From assembly GCA_026874595.1 (NCBI GenBank), contig CM049309.1, positions 21,174,033-21,238,032 on the forward strand: 64,000 bases of DNA. The letters are read 5' to 3'. Positions within the stretch are counted from its first letter, which is position 1. Each line of letters starts with the position of its first letter. The position numbers and the translations under genes are program-made. Below are positions 1 through 12,000 of the stretch, one piece after another. The stretch is from Sipunculus nudus (lineage: Eukaryota > Annelida > Sipuncula > Golfingiida > Sipunculidae). The notes beneath the pieces are model-generated. The model was given only the letters and a program-made list of their open reading frames with translations. It did not search any database and was not told the origin of the DNA.

Positions 1-400
1 CAGGTGCTCTGGCTTGGGTTCAAAGCCACAGGGTACCTTGCCCCAACCCTGTTATCAAAACTCAAGTTTTTGATTTATTACCGGTCTGAACTTTGTTTTT
101 AAATTTGTTATATTTTAGTGTTGCATTAAGTTGTGACATTAACTCAAGTTTCAGCATTTGGTGATTAATCAGGTAATCAGAAATTGAACACAAATTTATG
201 CCTGGTTCATCTCCATTTTAAAGATTATTTCCACTTCTGAGGGTAAATGAATAAATATAATATAACACATCTAACATCACCCCAGACATATATAATTATT
301 CCAATAGCTAACGGTTTGGTTAATAAATTATTCAGATAAAATGTTTTGCATAACTTTACCAGAATCAAAGCTCACTTTACATTATTTTTTTCTTCTTCAG
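1..400 (+). other. Intron upstream of the PHYHIP-like terminal exon
   Basis: AT-rich sequence without a convincing coding signal. It ends in a pyrimidine-rich tract and an AG at 399-400, a good 3' splice site for the exon that follows. The preceding exons of that gene must lie left of the window. Confidence 0.6.
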
Positions 401-1068
401 TTTTTAGCATTCAGGAACTGACAGAGTTGATGGATAAGGCCCTGACATACATCCATAAACAAGCAATTCCACTGATGCCAAGCAAGCTGTTCTACCGCAA
501 CAAACCTCATACCTACTACAATTACATCCTGAAGAACAGACAAGGGGTCATGGAGTGCTACAACAAGGATAACCATGGTGACCCAGGCAATCCAGTCAAC
601 AGACGACTGGCTGGACTCTTCTTTGCTACCAACCCTGACCCTAAAACTGGTCAGCCTCCTAAAGACTCAATATTTGGTCCAAAGCGTCTGTGTGTTCACC
701 CTGATGTTATATTCAATAATACAACCAACTTGTACTTCAGCGATTTCTACTGCAATAAAACTGAACATTATGTAACCCTGGTCATTACAAAGAAATTCTC
801 AGTTGCTGACCAGTTTTGCCAGAAATATTTGGTGAAGCTTGATCCATTCAGCAACCAGTTTCTCAGCATGGTGAGCCAGAAGAAAGACCGTCCTGCTAAG
901 GTGACTGTTCAGATGGGGGTTCGTGTTGAGGTGTTTTACACAGAGGATATAAACATCAAAAGTTTGAAAGGTAGAGGCAAGGCCACTATTAACACAGTAC
1001 CCTGCAGAGGGGTGTCACATTATAGTGGTATTTCAAAGAATGCTGTCTGCAAGATCTGCAATATCTGA
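401..1068 (+). CDS. PHYHIP-like protein, terminal coding exon (partial gene)
   Basis: The last coding exon gives 221 residues and ends at TGA 1066-1068. I recognise the C-terminal domain of the phytanoyl-CoA hydroxylase-interacting protein family (PHYHIP/PHYHIPL). Supporting blocks are 'LFYRNKPHTYYNYI', 'NPVNRRLAGLFF', 'FGPKRLCVHPDVIF', 'NLYFSDFYC' followed by 'HYVTLVI', and the C-terminal 'CKICNI' that closes family members. Vertebrate members have an N-terminal fibronectin type III domain, which would be encoded left of the window. An in-frame ATG at 346 is not the start: the residues between it and 401 translate a pyrimidine tract with an AG at 399-400, so the exon begins with two bases of a split codon. 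The biochemical role of the family is poorly defined (binding partners of PHYH and neuronal proteins in vertebrates), so only family membership is claimed. The gene converges on AGL. Confidence 0.8.
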
Positions 1069-2850
1069 TACACAAATGTGAAGATTTGCACCCTCAGTTT
1101 AAGGACAATCTGACATGTAAGGTTACATAAGATTTGATTTATTCGTTATGTTGAATCAGCTGCTGATGCCTAATTTAAACATTACACAAACTTCATTTGT
1201 AGCAAAAAAAAACCAATGAAGCTGAATGAACTGATGTGTGCATTTTGGATATTTTAGATATGTCTTTTAGTACTGTTTTTTCTTGCAAGTGAAATGTGCT
1301 CTCAGATTTTGCGATTGGAACACACAAGTGACTCATGGGTCATGAGGCTCAACCTGAAGAGCACAATTTGTGACACTATGGACTTACAACAGTTCAGAAC
1401 TTTACCCCAAGTTAATGATAATTATATATAATAGTGAAATTCATGAATCTTGGTGACTAATTAAAGCACTATGAGTCATGAAACCTTTTTGGTTATTTAT
1501 GTGAAATTAAGGAAGTCAGGGTAAACAATGCTAAGTGGACATATTGTAGGATATGGAACAGTGGTTCCAGTTAGATTTATCTTATTACTTGAACATTAAG
1601 TGCAAATGCTCTTTTATTTAAGTAATACCTTATGATATACATATATAATTGTCCCTTTCTTTCACTTTCAGTGGTCCACAATGTCTGACATTCATTAACA
1701 TATGCATGTGATGTTGGTTATACACCAATGCTGACCATAAATACAGAACTGACTCACTGTCCTGGTGAAACTTATGTATCATCTGCCTAATATGGCATTT
1801 TACTATTTTCATAAGACAAAGTAATTTGTTGGCAAGTAAAAAAAAATATCATTAATTGTATATTATGTTCACAAGTAATAGAGAAATAAGGGGGACACAG
1901 TATTTTGACCTGACAAAACTGATTAATACAGTTACTTCAACTTACCATGTAACTGTTAAAGCATGCATAAAAAACCCAACAGCCATAAAATATAGTTAAG
2001 TATAGAGATAAACTTGGAGATGAGCCCAAGGATTATTTTTATAGTTAAATTTATTAATGCAAAAAATATATGTTAAATTACTTAAAATCTTACTTTTCAA
2101 AGTAGATTAAACATTTTTTTGATAAGCAAGGAAAAATAAGATTTCAGATTATAGATTGCAAAAATATAGTCCTTAGTCTTAACATACCATATGTGTTCAT
2201 ATTTATTTCTCTTTATCTATTTTTATTTATGTTTCTAATAAACTGATGTTCACAAACAGTCTCTCTCTTTGCTGATCATATGTTGCTGTGTTGCAGGTTT
2301 TGCTGTTACAAATGTAACCAACTGACCTTCAGTTCTATAACACGTACTCAACAATCTTGGCTTTTTATAAGGTTAACCATATATAAATGAGTGGTCTATT
2401 TCTCTAAGATGCTTTACTGAATTACCAATGACTGTAACACATACAAGCAATAGTTAATCAAAAGTTTCATGAACATACATGGAAAATAAGCATCTTCATT
2501 ATTTTTTTTAAAAACTTTCCCGGTGTTTGAATGACCATGGGTGCCTATAATATTTAAATAACAAGCTCTTTTTTCTTCTAAAATTAATATCTGCAATTTA
2601 AAAATATCCCTCGGAATGCATTAATGTCAGTTTGGGAGCTCTTAAATACTGAAATACCCATTTGTACCCATTTTAAACTTTTTCACTAAGTGAAAAAAAA
2701 AATTCATTATTCTCAAACTTAAACTTGAAAGTAGATATGACATTTCTGGAACATAAAATTCTATTTTGATATGACATTATCTTCAGCACCAAGGTAATCA
2801 GAATCATATAAAATACCATTTTAATTGTTCTTTTTATTTAAAGCAAGTCC
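1069..2850. other. Gap between convergent genes; probable PHYHIP-like 3' UTR then non-coding DNA
   Basis: No exon could be supported on either strand. I read the minus strand here for the expected C-terminal AGL exon (a Cys-rich stretch followed by Gln-Ala-Trp-Ser) and did not find it. A plus-strand AATAAA lies at 2237-2242 and could end the PHYHIP-like transcript, which would make a long 3' UTR. Confidence 0.5.
2833..2838 (-). terminator. Candidate poly(A) signal just after the AGL read-through stop
   Basis: AATAAA on the minus strand starts 12 bases after the TAA at 2853-2851. It would serve a transcript in which the last recognised AGL exon is not spliced onward. The hexamer is frequent by chance in AT-rich DNA, so this is suggestive only. 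Confidence 0.3.
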
Positions 2851-3066
2851 TTATACACATTTTACCAAAATACCTACCACACCATTCCTGTTGGTGAGTT
2901 CTGGTAAAGATCTCCAGTCAGATGACTGAAGGTGCATGTTATGTTGAGATAAAGTACTCTTTATGAACTTTATGGTCTCCTTCAAGATGCCTGGCCGATC
3001 AGCTTCCATCTTGTTTGCAAAATAGAGTTTAGCTCTCAGGAAGTATCCAACTGGCCATAACCATTC
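2851..3066 (-). CDS. AGL: AGL exon with PEWLWP catalytic block and last recognised segment
   Basis: Begins after CAG with '[16 protein letters not shown]', the last strongly conserved block of the glucosidase domain; by family knowledge its Glu is a catalytic acid/base residue. It continues to '[10 protein letters not shown]'. Possible donors GTAGGT (after 2878) and GTATTT (after 2874) follow. If neither is used the frame runs ten more residues (VVGILVKCV and stop) to TAA at 2851. Relatives instead continue for about 20-25 residues including a Cys-rich piece and a terminal helix, so the end given here is the read-through end and is uncertain. Confidence 0.85.
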   Translation of the reverse strand, partial: EWLWPVGYFLRAKLYFANKMEADRPGILKETIKFIKSTLSQHNMHLQSSDWRSLPELTNRNGVVGILVKCV

Positions 3067-6000
3067 CTGAAAGTGGCATAAAAGTCTTATCATATCTACA
3101 CACTTTGCCAGCTGCTTTGGTAACATGTTATGCTTAACAAAAAAATCTGGTAGCGAGTTGTAAGAACAATCTAAACCCATTGAGCAACTTATACCTGTGC
3201 AGAAAAGATATAGCATATAAGGCTTTTATGTGATATACATTTTTAAGGGCAAATTCTTAAATTGAAAGGCCTGAAATAAGAATAATATTACCTAGTCTAT
3301 AAGTGTGAAGGGTTCTAAGAACATTTCCTCAAGATTTCTTTCTCATTGAAACCCCAATTAAGGATACAATAAGCATAAAAATCAAGTCACCATTTTCTTG
3401 GATGTCTTGGAACTGGTTGAACAACTTTATTCTAACTGAAATCTTCTGTAAATTTTTACTGTGGATAGAATTTTTCAAAGGAATTTGTCATCTGAGAGAA
3501 GGCATTCCTATTATTAAGCTTTAGGGTGTTTAAATGCAGGCGTTTGCCGTGCGGCCAGTCCTTTTCCATGTGAGCATTTTGTATGCGTTTGCCGCGCAGA
3601 AATCGCATGCCTTCCTGACACAACTGAACAGACTTAAACATTCAAGTACAGGGAAACCCCCACATGTGACATCATTAAGGCCGAATTCCCATGCGTTTGC
3701 CGCGGGGCAAACACATGAATCCATTAATGCTGGATTCCAAAACTGACGTGTGCGTTTGCCGCGCGGCAATCACATACATGGAAATAGCACATTACTTTTT
3801 AACTGGTTGGATTTTCGCCGCGCGGCAGTCGCGCGGCAAACTCTTTCAAAACCTGTACATGGAAAAGCACCTTTAGAATCCTCTGGCAACAGCATCTGTT
3901 AAAATCAAAACATTGCACAAAATGTACCCCTAGACTTTGTGTTGTCACATGATGAGCAGCTGACATGAGGTCTGAAGTTATGGTTAAATACAGGCATGGT
4001 TGACAGTCCATCAAAATATAACATGTAACATTTCTGGTTACATGACTACTTGGGCACATGTTACCACCTTGGTAACATTAGGTATAAGCTTTCACAGTTA
4101 TCTCATATGTATTCATCTTAGAGCTACCAAAGTTGAGAGTTTCTGAATGAAAAGATAATGTGGCGTACTGGTCACAAGATTTGTATTTTATATATACAGG
4201 CATGAAAGAGGACTTAAGAGGGATTCTTGACAATACCCAGAGGTCCAGACTGTTCCAAGTATTTTTAATGCATGGTTAGTGTGAATGAGGTAAAATTTTC
4301 TGAAATGAAAATCAGGAAATTTTCTTAAATTCTTCAAATCTAATATATACTGGTGATGTGGGGATAAAGTTTCTGTGCATATACTGTCCATGTATATGGT
4401 GTCTACATGTGAATCACTCACAGGTCCTTGGTGATAGTTGAATCCTCTGGCTCTCTTTGGATCTCCTGAATCATCACTATTGATGTAGTTACCATTGTAA
4501 TTCCAATCACTGGAAAATAAAACAAAAATCAGTACAACTGGTATAAAGAATTTTAAACACTAAACAATATATCTCAAACGAGGCTTGAAGAAATATGAAA
4601 TTACAACTCTGATTCATGCCGTGATCTTTACTGGAACAAAATATCTCAATAATATGATTTTACATAAAAAGATTTACATATTTGTCTTTTAAGGAATACC
4701 AGATGAGATATAATTTTTTCATTGTAACCATTTCTCGTAAAAGTGAGATGTTTTGTTAGAGAAGTTTTGTGTGATCACCTTGGATCCAGTGTTTTCATGC
4801 CAAGGGGTCCAAGCAGATGTTCTTCAGCTGTACTCAGTGCTATCCATGCTCTGCTAGGTGTGAACATAGAAGGAGCCTGCCAAAAATAAAGATTGCCAGC
4901 TCATGTACAAAGGTTTGGAAATAAGAAGGATTAACTAAAATTTTAATGAATAATGATTTTATTTTTTTGTTATGATATACAGTAAGGCCTGTGTAATAAG
5001 ACCATGGATGGGACTGGCCAAAAATGGTTTTAATTGACCTCACCAGCAGATGCCTTATGCTCAGCCCTTAATATTCTCATGAGCCCCTAATATGCTTCCA
5101 CATAGAAGGCCTTCCAAACCCATGGTTGTGAAAGCTCTTTACAAGACAATAGTGATGTCACAAAAGTCAATGACAAATGATGTCACATTGACTGGCGTCA
5201 TAAGCTAGAATTGCCATATCTCTGTTCTCTAGTGATGAAAATATGGCAGTCATTATGAAATGTTTGGCCATATTTTGGATTATTCGTCTAATATGAATTA
5301 TGTGCCAGGATGGACATTATTATTCACTAGGTCACCGGCTGAATGACTCCTGCAACATTTGGACTACAACTTTTTATACTGTCTCCTTTGTATAAAAAAA
5401 TACCCGGAAATCATGCAGATACAGCTAATGGTGCAGACTACACGTGTTCTGTTTGGGAAAGACGCCCAAATTATGCAAATTTTGCACTTGTGGGATAACT
5501 GACCCATTTACTTTGTCAATGGTAACTTGATTGGTTCCTCACCACTGCTCTGCACATGATTATTTGTTGAATGAATATGCAATTAAGGTCACATAGATTT
5601 CATGGATAGGTCAATTTGCAGGTGGTCTTATTAGACAGGACAGTTAATATCAAAATAAATGCTTTCAGTTCACTGAAAGTGGTCTTAACAGAGAGGTAGT
5701 CTTATAAGAGAGATGGTCCTACAGACTGGTTCCATTGTGGGTATCTCTCACGTGTCAACTTACTAATAGGGCTGAAGTAATCTATCAACTGATCCAGGTA
5801 GAATAGAATAATCATCATGAATTTGTACCATTATATAGGTACAATGTACATAAATGGTTACATAAATATGTTTTCAGAGACACATTTACATTCTCTGACT
5901 GACAACATAATCTCAACTATTTCAGTTATATTCCATAACAGTAGCTTTCTAAAATAGCATTTGTTTATCTAGCCACAATCTCAGACTTCAACAGAATATA

Positions 6001-9000
6001 GTGACTAGGAAATGCAATTCTTCCCCTAAGATCTGTAAATCATGGCTGCATTTCTGCTACATGTGATGAGTTAAATTTTGCTCTTGTCAAACACACATTG
6101 GTATATAAACATAATCAACCACCAAACTTGGGTCAATAATTATTCATATTCAGAAAAGAAACAAATCGATAGGTGCCGCCACCAATCTTGTGAATGAGAA
6201 AGTCATCAAAGATGTGTGAACATAAACAGTTAGAGCAGATACTTCAAAGCACGCTTGAGCTATGTGCACAGATGTATAAATCAAAAAAAAAAACTGTAGG
6301 TGGGGCCACAAGTATTGCAAATGACAAAGCTTTCTTATATGTATAAATATGCCCTATTTCTAGCTGATATGTCAAATCTCTCATAAGAAATAAGCAGGGA
6401 TATACACTGCAAAAATTACTGTAGGTGGCACCACCAGTCTTGTATATGACAAAGCTATCGGAGATGTAGAGATATGCACAAATTCAGGATGATATATCAA
6501 ATTCCTCCTGTGAAATAAGCAGAGACATACACTATGCAAAAATCACTGTACGTGGCAACATCCATCTTGTGTACGAGAAAGCCATCAAAGATGCATGGAC
6601 AAATAAAACATACTCAAGCAAAAAATTATTTTATGAGTTATAAAGAATTATGTGATAAATATAAATGCAATTTTAATTTCCTTGAATATGCTAGTTTATT
6701 AAAAGCAATACCACAACGATGGAGACAGATTGTAAAGGAAGTAGAACAACTCATGCCTACACCAATACAATTAAATTTCAAAATCAATGTTTTTCTAAAT
6801 ACCCAGAAAAGCACAAAGCAGATAAATAATAATATTATTGATAAACACATAATTGCACCAAAAAAGGCAATACAAAAATGGATAATTGATTTAAGTACAT
6901 CAGAACAAAGTGTTTATCAAGGATTTTCTAAGCTGTATAAAACTACAATATCTTCCAAACTGTGCATGTTTCAATATTATATATTACAAAGAAGGCTTAC
7001 TTTGAATACTTTTCTTTATAAATTGCATATTATCGATACAAGTAAATGCACTTTTTGTGATGAAGTAGATGAAACCCTAAAACACATTTTCTGGGAATGC
7101 CCTTTTACTGTCATATTACGGGGAGAGATCTTGAGAGCTATGCAGAGTAAATTCTCCAATAGATCAGCATTGGAGCTGACAAGCAGCAATTTCTTTCTTG
7201 GGAATAGTGAGTTTTCATGGCTGAATATGCTTTCCTTAACTGTAAAAAAATATATTTACAACTGTAGATGTTACAAGAAAAAACCAACACTCCAGGGCTT
7301 CACATCATTCATAAATGAAATATATGTAATTGAAAAAAAAATAGCAACCAAACGATGCAAACTCAGTAAACATTATGGAAAATGGTCTAATCTATTATAT
7401 TTTATTTCAGAATAGTTAATAGTATACTCCCTTTTTAAATCATTACCAAATGATAAATTTAAATGTTATGTTCCAAATGAGCAATATAACTATACGACAG
7501 CAATAGCTTTCTAAAAATGTCATTTATGTATTCATTCTGTTTAGTAACTATGTATGTCCTGTTGTTTGATTCCTTTGTTACTGTATAACTGTACTGTAAC
7601 TGCTATCAATCTCTATATGTATGATGTATGATATATGTTTGTTACCTGTGATGTTTTCTTTTCAATAACAAAAAAATAAAAAAAAAAGATGCATGGACAA
7701 GGCAAAATTTCAGGCCAATACATCAAACTTCCCTTGAGTCAGGTGCACTGGGCTGACCAAGCTCAGATGACGCAGGCAGTTGCCCCGAGTGAACCGGAAC
7801 AAATTGCAAGCTGCTGCTACTAGTAATGAACTCTTGACCTGTACTTGGCTTTACTGACTGAACTCTTGACCTGTTGCCTAATCTGATACAGTTGGCAGTC
7901 TGCCAAAGCTATAAATTGAATCAGACTGAAACTTGGCCTGTTGCCAAATCTGAAATAGTTGGCAGTCTGCCAAGCTAAATATAGATACAGGCACAATCTT
8001 GGCCTGTTGGTAAATCTGTTTACACATACTGAAAGACTTTAGCTACAATGCTTTTTTTAAGCTGACATATACATAAGATTTTTTTCAAAATGTAAAGAAT
8101 AATAACATTCTTAATGAAAGCAAATCAGAATACAGATATATTTGCTTGCCAGAAATCTCTGATTTCAGCAAGCTGGTTGGTGAGTCCTGATGTCTGTTTG
8201 TCTGTCTGTCTGTTCCCTCCCTACAGGTCACAATTTTGCAGCAATTGCTCTCAAACTTACACAGTTGATGGAAAATTTAAAATGACAGGAGCCTATTTTT
8301 TTGGTCATAGGTCAAAGGTCAAGGTCATCAAAAGTATACAAAATGTTTTTTTCTTTATATCTGTGTTACTATTAGTCGAATCTACTTCAACAGTAGCTCA
8401 GTTTAATTGTCATTCCAAGGCCTGTCTTCATGTGCGTAGCTGATGCAATTTGAGGTAACCATGGCAAGGCATTTTCGGGGAAAAGTGGTCTTATTGTTCT
8501 AACTTTGTCAGTTTTAAAGCTACAGAGGTCTAGTTTTTTTTCATTAGGTAGCATTCAATTAGTACTAAAAGATTGCATTACAAGTCTCGCAATTTCTCGT
8601 ATAATATCATGTCAAATGAGATATTTCCAGATTTCATTCATCTTGCTCTGGAGGCCACAGTGTTGCAGGAATCTTTTTGAAACTGACATAACTTAAGTCC
8701 TTCACAAGTATCTTGAAATTATTTTTCATTTTTTTAATACATCCTCTAGGGGGGGCTGGATGCACACCTCGTCATATCATGTTTTGACCATATCTCCAAA
8801 ATTATAAGCCTCAATTACATTTCTTCCTCTGAGTCTTCTCCATAATCTGGTTTAGTCATCTTTTACAATCTTGTATCACTTTGTCAGTGTGTCTGTATGT
8901 TAGTCAACTGTCCTCAAATTCGCCTGCTTGCTCTTGCGTCTCACATAAAGCATTCTACAGGCCACAGTTTTGAAACTATTACATCTTATGCCTTACAGTA

Positions 9001-12000
9001 ATATCTCGAAACAGATTTTTCATTTTTCGGATATGGCCGTTAGGGGGCGCTGCATTGACCCTCACCTACATATCATTTTTTAGCCATATCTTCATAACTA
9101 TAAACCTCAATTACAGAAACTATGGCTTATTTTCTTCCTCTGGTTCTTCATAATAATCTGAGTAAGTCAACTGGTCTCATTCTTGTGTCACTTTGTCAGT
9201 ATGTCAGTCTATTGGCATTCAATAGGCCAGAGATTTGGAGGAATCCTTTTAAAACTGGGACATCTTATGTCATACACTAATATCACTAAACATGTACAGA
9301 TGGACATCATGGCAAAAACAATTGCAGATGGTGCCACCTATTTTGCGTACAAGATGGTGGAGTCCAAGATCTATGGATATGCACAATTTCAGGCCAATAG
9401 GCCAAATTACTCATGATAAAAGGGCATTAATATGCTCTACAAAAAAGTGAAGGTAGGTGGTGCCACCTGTCTGGACTAAGAGAAAATTTTCCCTGATGAA
9501 TGGACATGCCAAATTTCAGACCAATACCTTGAACCACTCCAGAGATATGAGTAATTTTCACCCAAAGCACATGTACAGACGGACGCCATGGTAAATGATT
9601 GCAGGAGCGCCACCAGTCTTGAATACAAGATGGAGGTATCCAAGATCAATGTACATGTACAATTTCAGCCCAATCTGTCCATAGGTTTTAGATTTTTAAT
9701 GCTAACAGTACTGTCAAGTGGCAATGATGGGGTATTAAAAGGGACGAAAACAAGAGAAAGATAGAAGGTGCTGCCACCTGTCTTTCACAAAAGACAAAGC
9801 TTTCCAAGATGTTCGGTCAATTTTATTTTTAGACCAATCCATGCATCCCATATCTAGATATTTATGATTTTGTGTGATTTTCACCATATATGGCAATATT
9901 CAAGGTCAAGGCCACTCTCATAGGAAAGGTAATGATCCAGATTTAAATATACAGCATCATCCCATGACCCATGTCTATGTATATGCATAATATGAAAGAA
10001 ATCTGTCCATTAGTTTTTGACTAATAATGCTCACAGTATTGTTAAGTGGCAATGAAGGGGGTATTAAACGGCACAAAAACAAGAAAAAAGATACTAGGTG
10101 GCGCCACCAGTTTCCGGTACATGACAACACTATCAAAGATCTTTGGTCAAGTTGATTTTTGGATCAATCCATGCAAGATTTCTTGAGATTTCTTGAGATT
10201 TTCCCCCAAACGGGCCTATTCAAGGTCATGGTCACTCACCTAGTGAAGGTCATGACCCTATTTTAAATAGTTTTTGTCCTCTCACCCATATCTATACACA
10301 GGTCAAGTTTGGTAAAGATCCGTGAAATATTTTTTGAGTTATCGCGACCAAATGAAATCTCGGCGGCGGCGGCGGCGGAGACGGTTCAAACGTGCCTAAA
10401 CCACAGCTCCAGACTTTGTCTAGCAATACAATAATCTTTGTGCAATGTTACAGAAGTTGAAACAACAGATTGCAGAAGAAGAAAATTACAGCCCTCAGTT
10501 TGAAATAGGCTTACTAATGGCTACAAGACCAACTTCAGCTTTTTATGACTCTACCAAAAATCAATGAACCCTACCAATTATTATACAAATGAAAGAACCC
10601 TATCCTAGGATAATTCTTGTGAAAAATGAAACCATTAAAGGGGCCCAATCACCTATACAGCATGTTTAATTAACACGAAAAATAGCTTTTTCCCTTTAAA
10701 ATAAATTTGTACCTGCAAAAATATTGCCCTGAAACCCTTTGTTTACTCCTGTAAACAGGTGTTAAAAACAGTGCACCGGGCGCGATCGCAGGTGTAAACA
10801 TAAACAGCGCGTGTACCGCTCGGGCCAAACGCGTGTCAATTAAGAGATGCTCTGACTGACTTGGCCAAAAAATGTAATACATGTTCCTGCTGGCTGAAAC
10901 TTCGCGTGTTGCGGCTCACAATCGGGCCTCTTCTGTTATGGTAAACAGACACATGTGGACTGTGTTTACCAACAGGCAGAGTCATAACAAGGTGTTTAAC
11001 AGCAGTATGCGAGGTACTGAGACTGTATACTGGGCTGGTTTTGCTGGGGAAACTTTTGTATAAAGCAAAACTGAACTGATATTGTGAAAGAATAGGCATT
11101 ATATATCCCCTGATTATGTCCCTTTAAGCTTGACAATTTCATCATAAAACATTTTTAAGCTGAAAGAGGCTAATATTACGAGGTTTTTGCCCATAATAAA
11201 ACAAGTTGATATAGGTGGCACCAAAAAAACATAATTTTCAAATATGCCGTTCAGGTGACCAACATTTGCACAAAATTTGGTGATACTAGCTCCTATTGTT
11301 TCTGAGACTGTTATGTTAGTATGCTTACTTGGCTAAATGATTAAGTTCAAATCCTGTAACTCAGCTAAAACTCATCAAACCCAAATCATTTGAACAGACT
11401 TAAGAGAGCTTGTCTCTGGGATCATTCCTGTGAAATACTGAACAAATTGGCTGACTGAATTTGGAGAAGAGAATTTTCAAAAGTTTTTGAGCTTTTCCCT
11501 GCAAAATATAAGTTGATGCAGGTGGCACCCTAAATGCTCCATCCGAAAACATCTGATATGTGACAGATTTTAGCACAAAATTTGGGGATGCTGGCTCCAG
11601 GTATTCCTGAGAAATTATGGGTAAATGACCAATGACCCTGGTACAAAAATGGTCAATGCAGCAGGTGCCACCAATACCTCAATTACAAGTATGACTTCCT
11701 GTAACTTGGCCAAAATTTACTGAACTGGAACCATTCCAACAAACTTCAGAGAGATTATTTCAGGGATTATTTCTGTGAAATATTGAACAATTTTGCTGGA
11801 CAGTTTTGGAGAATAAGCAAAATCTGATAAGTGAATTTTGCATAAAATTTGGCAATGCTAGCTCCTACTTTTTGAGATAGTATGGGTTAATGTACAGAGA
11901 ACAGATGCCGGAGGACGCAACACCATTGCATAAGCTCACAGGTTTGCTAAAAAGCTCCAGCTACTGACTACCTATCAACACCAACCATGTGTACTTAAGA

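Noticed and set aside
346-400. ATG start for the PHYHIP-like reading frame
   Set aside because: The 18 residues between it and 401 translate a pyrimidine tract ending in AG, a 3' splice site. Homology begins after it.
5440-5500. Octamer-like ATGCAAAT and nearby sites as an enhancer
   Set aside because: A single short motif in repeat-derived DNA, expected by chance.
6534-6602. N-terminal extension of the LINE frame from the ATG at 6534
   Set aside because: These bases belong to the host tandem repeat and include the left target duplication, so they precede the insertion.
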